Assembly: GCA_002335865.1 (NCBI GenBank)
Contig: DDCY01000029.1
Span: 409,547 to 473,546 of the forward strand
Direction: 5' to 3'
Length of the DNA stretch: 64,000 bases
Origin: Saprospiraceae bacterium UBA1994
GTDB lineage: Bacteria > Bacteroidota > Bacteroidia > Chitinophagales > Saprospiraceae
Numbering within the stretch: position 1 is the stretch's first letter; every line of letters begins with the position of its first letter. Under the pieces are notes generated by a model that saw nothing but the letters and a program-made list of their open reading frames with translations, did no database searches and had not been told where the DNA came from. The translations under genes and the position numbers were made by a program. Shown piece by piece: positions 59,941 to 64,000 of this stretch.

Positions 59941-61611
59941 ATGAATAACGATCTCGAAATCGCACGTAAGGTAAAAATTAGACCTATTGCTGAAATAGCA
60001 GTAAAATTAGGAATAGCTCAAGATTTACTGGAGCCATATGGTCATTACAAAGCAAAGCTTTCGCTTGACTTAATCGACGAATCTAAGGTCTCGCAATGCA
60101 ATATGATTTTAGTATCTGCGATATCTCCTACACCTGGAGGAGAGGGGAAATCTACAACTTCGATAGGACTTACAGAAGGCTTGAATAAGATTGGAAAGAA
60201 GGCCACTGTAGTACTAAGAGAACCTTCTTTAGGTCCAGTATTTGGGATCAAAGGAGGAGCTACTGGTGGTGGTCATTCACAAGTTATACCTATGGAGGAT
60301 ATAAATCTCCACTTTACGGGTGACTTTAGTGCTATTGAGAAGGCGCATAATCTACTATCGGCACTGATAGACAACAATATACAATCAAAGACTATGTCAA
60401 TAGGAATTGATCCACGTACCGTACTATGGAAACGTGTGATGGATATGAATGATAGATCTCTCCGTAGAATTGTAGTAGGTTTAGGTGGCACGGGATCTGG
60501 AATACCTAGAGAGACTGGATTTGATATTACTGCGGCCTCAGAAGTAATGGCTATCCTTTGCTTGAGTAAGGATATGAAGGATCTAAAAGAACGATTAGGT
60601 AATATTTTCATAGGATTCAAAATGGATCGTACCCCAGTATATTCTCGTGATCTACATGCACAGGGTGCTATGGCTGCTCTTTTGAAAGATGCTATCAAAC
60701 CTAATTTGGTTCAGACTCTCGAAGGGAACCCAGCAATCATACATGGTGGTCCTTTTGCAAATATCGCGCAAGGGACTAATTCTGTCATCGCTACGAAATT
60801 AGGTATGTCATTATCTGAATATGTAGTTACGGAAGCTGGATTTGGAGCCGACTTGGGCGCAGAGAAGTTTCTAGATATCAAATGTCAAAGTGCTGGAATA
60901 GCACCTAAGGCGGTAGTAATCGTAGCTACAGTAAGAGCACTCAAGTATCACGGTGGTGCACCGCTAGATGATCTGAAGACTGAGAATGTGGATGCGCTAA
61001 AGAGTGGTCTAGAGAATATGGATAAGCATATCGAAAACATTCAGCAATTTGGAATAGCTCCAGTTGTAGCGATCAATAAATTTGTATCTGATTCAGATGC
61101 GGAGCATAACGCTATCAAAGCAAGATGTAACGAGTTAGGAGTAAAATGTGTCATCTCAGATGTCTGGGGTAAAGGTGGAGAAGGAGCGATAGAATTAGCA
61201 ACGGAAGTAGTAGATGCTGTAGAAAATGGGGGATCTACATTTACACCTATCTATGATTGGGCTTCTCCAGTAAAAGATAAAATCGAAGCTATAGCGAAGA
61301 AAGTATACGGAGCGAGCTCTGTAGAGTATGGAACTACTGCCAGGAGAGATTTACGTAGAATCGCGAAATTAGGACTAGATCATCTTCCAATATGTATTGC
61401 TAAGACACAGAAGTCACTTTCTGATAATCCTAAGTTGTTAGGCCGCCCGAGAGATTTTCAAATCACTGTAAGAGAAATTGAGATTGCAGCAGGAGCTGGA
61501 TTTCTAGTTCCGATTACTGGTGATATCATGCGTATGCCTGGTCTTCCTGGAGTACCATCTGCTAATCATATTGATATTAGCGATGATGGACTGATAAGTG
61601 GTTTGTTTTAA
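59941..61611 (+). CDS. fhs: Formate--tetrahydrofolate ligase
   Basis: Fhs makes 10-formyl-THF from formate, THF and ATP, feeding purine and formyl-Met synthesis. The 556-aa protein shows the P-loop SPTPGGEGKSTTSIGL (residues about 61-76), PSLGPVFGIKGGATGGGHSQV, NLHFTGDFSAIEKAHNLL, GLGGT-SGIPRETGFDIT, the EGNPA-IHGGPFANIAQGTNS segment and CIAKTQKSLSDNP near the end. Full length. Transcribed alone and followed by a terminator. Confidence 0.96.
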   Translation: MNNDLEIARKVKIRPIAEIAVKLGIAQDLLEPYGHYKAKLSLDLIDESKVSQCNMILVSAISPTPGGEGKSTTSIGLTEGLNKIGKKATVVLREPSLGPVFGIKGGATGGGHSQVIPMEDINLHFTGDFSAIEKAHNLLSALIDNNIQSKTMSIGIDPRTVLWKRVMDMNDRSLRRIVVGLGGTGSGIPRETGFDITAASEVMAILCLSKDMKDLKERLGNIFIGFKMDRTPVYSRDLHAQGAMAALLKDAIKPNLVQTLEGNPAIIHGGPFANIAQGTNSVIATKLGMSLSEYVVTEAGFGADLGAEKFLDIKCQSAGIAPKAVVIVATVRALKYHGGAPLDDLKTENVDALKSGLENMDKHIENIQQFGIAPVVAINKFVSDSDAEHNAIKARCNELGVKCVISDVWGKGGEGAIELATEVVDAVENGGSTFTPIYDWASPVKDKIEAIAKKVYGASSVEYGTTARRDLRRIAKLGLDHLPICIAKTQKSLSDNPKLLGRPRDFQITVREIEIAAGAGFLVPITGDIMRMPGLPGVPSANHIDISDDGLISGLF

Positions 61612-61650
61612 AGAGTCACGTTCTAAGTTGTTTGGACTTGACCGAAGATG

Positions 61651-61673
61651 CTTGTTTTTACAAGTTTTTTTTT
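61651..61673 (+). terminator. Rho-independent terminator after fhs
   Basis: CTTGT (61651-61655) pairs with ACAAG (61660-61664), 4-nt T loop, followed by nine Ts. The stem is short, the T tract strong. Confidence 0.65.
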
Positions 61674-61785
61674 ATGCTCATTAAGCTAATTAATGTAATT
61701 AACTTAGTGTTTTCCGTTCGTTTTATTAATGAATGTTTGTGATTAATAACGTTGATTGTTAATTAAACAACGGATTGTTGTCTTC

Positions 61786-63678
61786 TTAAATCGCCATATA
61801 CTCCCAAGCACTCTGATATAATCCATATTTTTCCACATGTTCTAACAGCTCTAAGAATGTTTGGTCAGAAGACAGCGTCGCAACGTCTCCTATAATTATC
61901 AATTTCTTTTTCGCTCTAGTTATCGCAACATTTAATCTTCGCAAATCTTTTAGAAAACCCAATTCTCCGGATTCGTTCGACCTTACTAGGCTTATGTAGA
62001 TAACATCTTTTTCTTGGCCCTGGAATCCATCTATACTATTGATGGTTACATCATGGACGCGTATGGATTCATCTTCTGAAACTTGGGATTTGATGTATCT
62101 TACTTGTTGTGCGTAAGGTGCAATGATACCGATACTAAAGCCTTCATACTTTTCTATCTGTTGTATGAAATGTTCTCGGAGTATAAAGTATTCTCCTTCG
62201 TTCCATTTGCTGCGATGCTCAGTACTTGTTTGTTCTTCGAATCCGCAGCCGCTAGTATCTATCCATATTAGCGGCTCGTCTCTTTCTTGGATAAGGTGAG
62301 CAGAGTTGCTGATATGAGAAAGTAGTTTACCTCCGTAAAATTTCTTATTGGGAAACGAAAGTATCTTTTCATTCATACGATACTGAATACCTAAGGTATA
62401 GCTGTCTTTGATGCATGCTGTCATACGGTTGAGTATTGTTTCTTCCAATCCCATTTCGATCGCTTTGCTACTTTTAATAGTTGGAGGTAGTTGCATATGA
62501 TCACCTGCCATGATAACTCTTTTGGCTTTGAGTATCGCAACCCAACATTCTGCTTCTAAGGCTTGAGAGGCTTCGTCTATGATCACTGTCTCAAATTGCA
62601 TATCGGAAATCATACGTTGCTGAGTACCGATAAGCGTGGTAGCTACTACTTGACTATCATGCAAAATACTTTCGACGAGTTTGTTTTCTAAGTCTTTGGC
62701 CCATTTTTGTAAATCTCTCGCTTCCTTATACATGGCATTGCGATCTTCTCTTTCTTTGGATCCAAACTTTCGCTTAAAATTACCAGCTATCTTACGAGCT
62801 TTAGTAGCTTCTATTTTTACTTTTTTGATATGCTGCCAATCGTCATGATTACGCAATTTTTCTACTACTGTGACATGGGCTAGATCATCGGAAATACGTG
62901 TCACATTTCCTACCCTTGATACTTTGACACCAGCGGCATCTAATTTGGAAGCGAGTAAGTCTACTGCATTATTACTTGGTGCGCAAACGAGGATTCTCTT
63001 TTCGTTGTTGAGTAAGGTTTTTATGAGTGTGACTAGCGTAGTAGTCTTGCCTGTACCTGGAGGTCCATGGATGATTCCGAGATGTCCAGTATTCATAACA
63101 CCTTTGATCGCAGTCTGTTGTGAAGGATTGACATTACCTGCGATATAGTCTGTGTTGTAATTTCTTGTCGAGTAGGTAAAGTCATCTTGATTGCTGATAC
63201 CATCTCGGAGTACCATATGATGACGCTCTTTAGTATTGATTAGAGTATGAATCGCATCTTTCATCACTTTGTAAGGTCTCTCATCATAGACCAGTTCTAT
63301 ACCAGTTAATCCTTTTTCTGAAAGTTGACCTTTTTCTAAAACATCACTATGAAGTATGATGCCCATTTTATTTCTCTTGATAAATGATATTGTCCCTTTG
63401 TATTCTTGGCGTTCATCTAATTGTTTGAATACGGTACATCCGATACCCGTTTTAAGTTTGTGACTTTTATCAAGATGTTTGGTTCGCTCCACTTCGATTT
63501 CTACAAATTCACCAATAGTATATCTCTGCTTTACGATGTCTACAGGATACCATAATATACCTGATTCGATCTTATCTTTTGGTGTTGCAGATTTGGACAA
63601 CTCACGGAAGTATGCCTCTTCATTTTTTCTTTCCTCTTCTATTGCTTTTAGGAGATTATAGTACCGTTGGTGTTTCAT
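61786..63678 (-). CDS. SF1 DNA/RNA helicase of the IGHMBP2/Upf1-like group
   Basis: The 630-aa protein has an N-terminal OB-like beta segment (residues about 40-130) and a Upf1-like SF1 core: NPSQQTAI (Q motif), Walker A HGPPGTGKTT (205-212), motif II as DEASQALEAE, MAGDHMQLPPT, LGIQYRMNEKI, and SIDGFQGQEKDVIYIS plus LNVAITRAKKKLIIIGD (motifs V and VI). IGHMBP2-like helicases of bacteria are soluble and of unclear role, acting 5' to 3' in studied cases. It starts 4 bp after the T9SS cargo gene on the same strand, an odd partner. Confidence 0.93.
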   Translation of the reverse strand: MKHQRYYNLLKAIEEERKNEEAYFRELSKSATPKDKIESGILWYPVDIVKQRYTIGEFVEIEVERTKHLDKSHKLKTGIGCTVFKQLDERQEYKGTISFIKRNKMGIILHSDVLEKGQLSEKGLTGIELVYDERPYKVMKDAIHTLINTKERHHMVLRDGISNQDDFTYSTRNYNTDYIAGNVNPSQQTAIKGVMNTGHLGIIHGPPGTGKTTTLVTLIKTLLNNEKRILVCAPSNNAVDLLASKLDAAGVKVSRVGNVTRISDDLAHVTVVEKLRNHDDWQHIKKVKIEATKARKIAGNFKRKFGSKEREDRNAMYKEARDLQKWAKDLENKLVESILHDSQVVATTLIGTQQRMISDMQFETVIIDEASQALEAECWVAILKAKRVIMAGDHMQLPPTIKSSKAIEMGLEETILNRMTACIKDSYTLGIQYRMNEKILSFPNKKFYGGKLLSHISNSAHLIQERDEPLIWIDTSGCGFEEQTSTEHRSKWNEGEYFILREHFIQQIEKYEGFSIGIIAPYAQQVRYIKSQVSEDESIRVHDVTINSIDGFQGQEKDVIYISLVRSNESGELGFLKDLRRLNVAITRAKKKLIIIGDVATLSSDQTFLELLEHVEKYGLYQSAWEYMAI

Positions 63679-63682
63679 ATTT

Positions 63683-64000
63683 CTAGAGAATAATCTTAAT
63701 GGTGTGTACGTTTCCTTTTTGATTTTGCAATCTTACAAAGTATAAGCCAGTAGAATGAACCCCTTTCTCAATTAATAACTGATCGGAGTAGATATTTTCC
63801 TGTTGGATTACTCGACCATTTAGATCTACGAGAGACATTTTTTCATAATAAGAAATACCTTCTACGATCACTCCATTATTCTGTAAAGTCCAACTTATAT
63901 TGTCAATAATGATTTCATCAATCGCATTAGGGGCACAATTTACAATTCCTAAATTATAAAAGTCTCCGCAGTTTTCTTCATCTAATACAATGACAGTAAA
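63683..64000 (-). CDS. T9SS type A secreted protein, C-terminal end only
   Basis: The frame is open from the right window edge to TAG at 63683-63685; 105 codons are visible and the start lies outside. Residues GISYYEKMSLVDLNGRVIQQENI, then VHSTGLYFVRLQNQKGNVHTIKIIL, match the Por-secretion tail (type A T9SS sorting domain). Upstream lies a Cys-bearing segment (NCGDFYNLGIVNCAPNAID). The function of the missing part cannot be told. Its stop is 4 bp from the helicase start. Confidence 0.85.
   Translation of the reverse strand, partial: FTVIVLDEENCGDFYNLGIVNCAPNAIDEIIIDNISWTLQNNGVIVEGISYYEKMSLVDLNGRVIQQENIYSDQLLIEKGVHSTGLYFVRLQNQKGNVHTIKIIL

Overview
This is AT-rich chromosomal DNA from a member of the Bacteroidota, most likely Saprospiria or a relative. 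Several signs agree. Very large secreted proteins end in gliding-motility-type (type B, CHU_C) T9SS sorting domains, and other proteins end in type A Por-secretion tails. Many genes are preceded by the Bacteroidota promoter box TAnnTTTG and lack Shine-Dalgarno sequences. The window also has a long-form NusB, a BT_3928-like DoxX protein beside a DUF1599 protein, and a CcmE of the CxxxY type. I see no rRNA, tRNA, CRISPR array, insertion sequence or prophage.

Layout. 1-20127: three giant secreted repeat proteins in tandem on the + strand; the first is cut by the window edge. 20471-22677: minus-strand operon of an EamA transporter, yigZ and coaE. 22920-26181: DUF1599 protein, DoxX/MauE-like membrane protein, nusB. 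26182-26615: a non-coding stretch rich in perfect inverted repeats that ends in a terminator and may encode a small RNA. 26616-29420: rocD, a decayed T9SS-secreted gene and a Nudix hydrolase. 29577-31748: nucleoside transporter nupC and uridine kinase udk, divergent. 31858-36952: small protein, DUF2520 protein, ccmF and ccmE (cytochrome c maturation), and a MORN-like lipoprotein, all minus. 37244-40757: PolX, a DUF1573 lipoprotein and a UbiA prenyltransferase. 41008-45484: rdgB and a small unknown (minus), then ilvE and typA (plus). 46071-48401: TPR lipoprotein and DNA photolyase. 48771-52939: a large helical unknown and a dockerin-bearing secreted protein. 53344-55144: LytS/LytTR-type two-component pair. 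55479-61611: folE, fabD, yqgE, an ABC-F ATPase and fhs. 61786-64000: an SF1 helicase and the 3' end of another T9SS cargo gene.

Most of the window is housekeeping: CoA, folate and C1 metabolism, fatty-acid initiation, nucleotide salvage and cleansing, amino-acid transamination, and cytochrome c assembly. The accessory part is the secreted cell-surface repertoire: three type B giants and two type A proteins (one partial), plus one pseudogene. The giants are built from regular internal modules: about 180 aa, 77 aa, 131 aa and 255 aa. No PorP/SprF-like partner lies next to them here. I found no clearly new multi-gene system. The most unusual signals are the modular giants, including one with an eroded sorting signature, the inverted-repeat-rich region before rocD, a Cys-rich insertion in RocD, and the decayed secreted gene.
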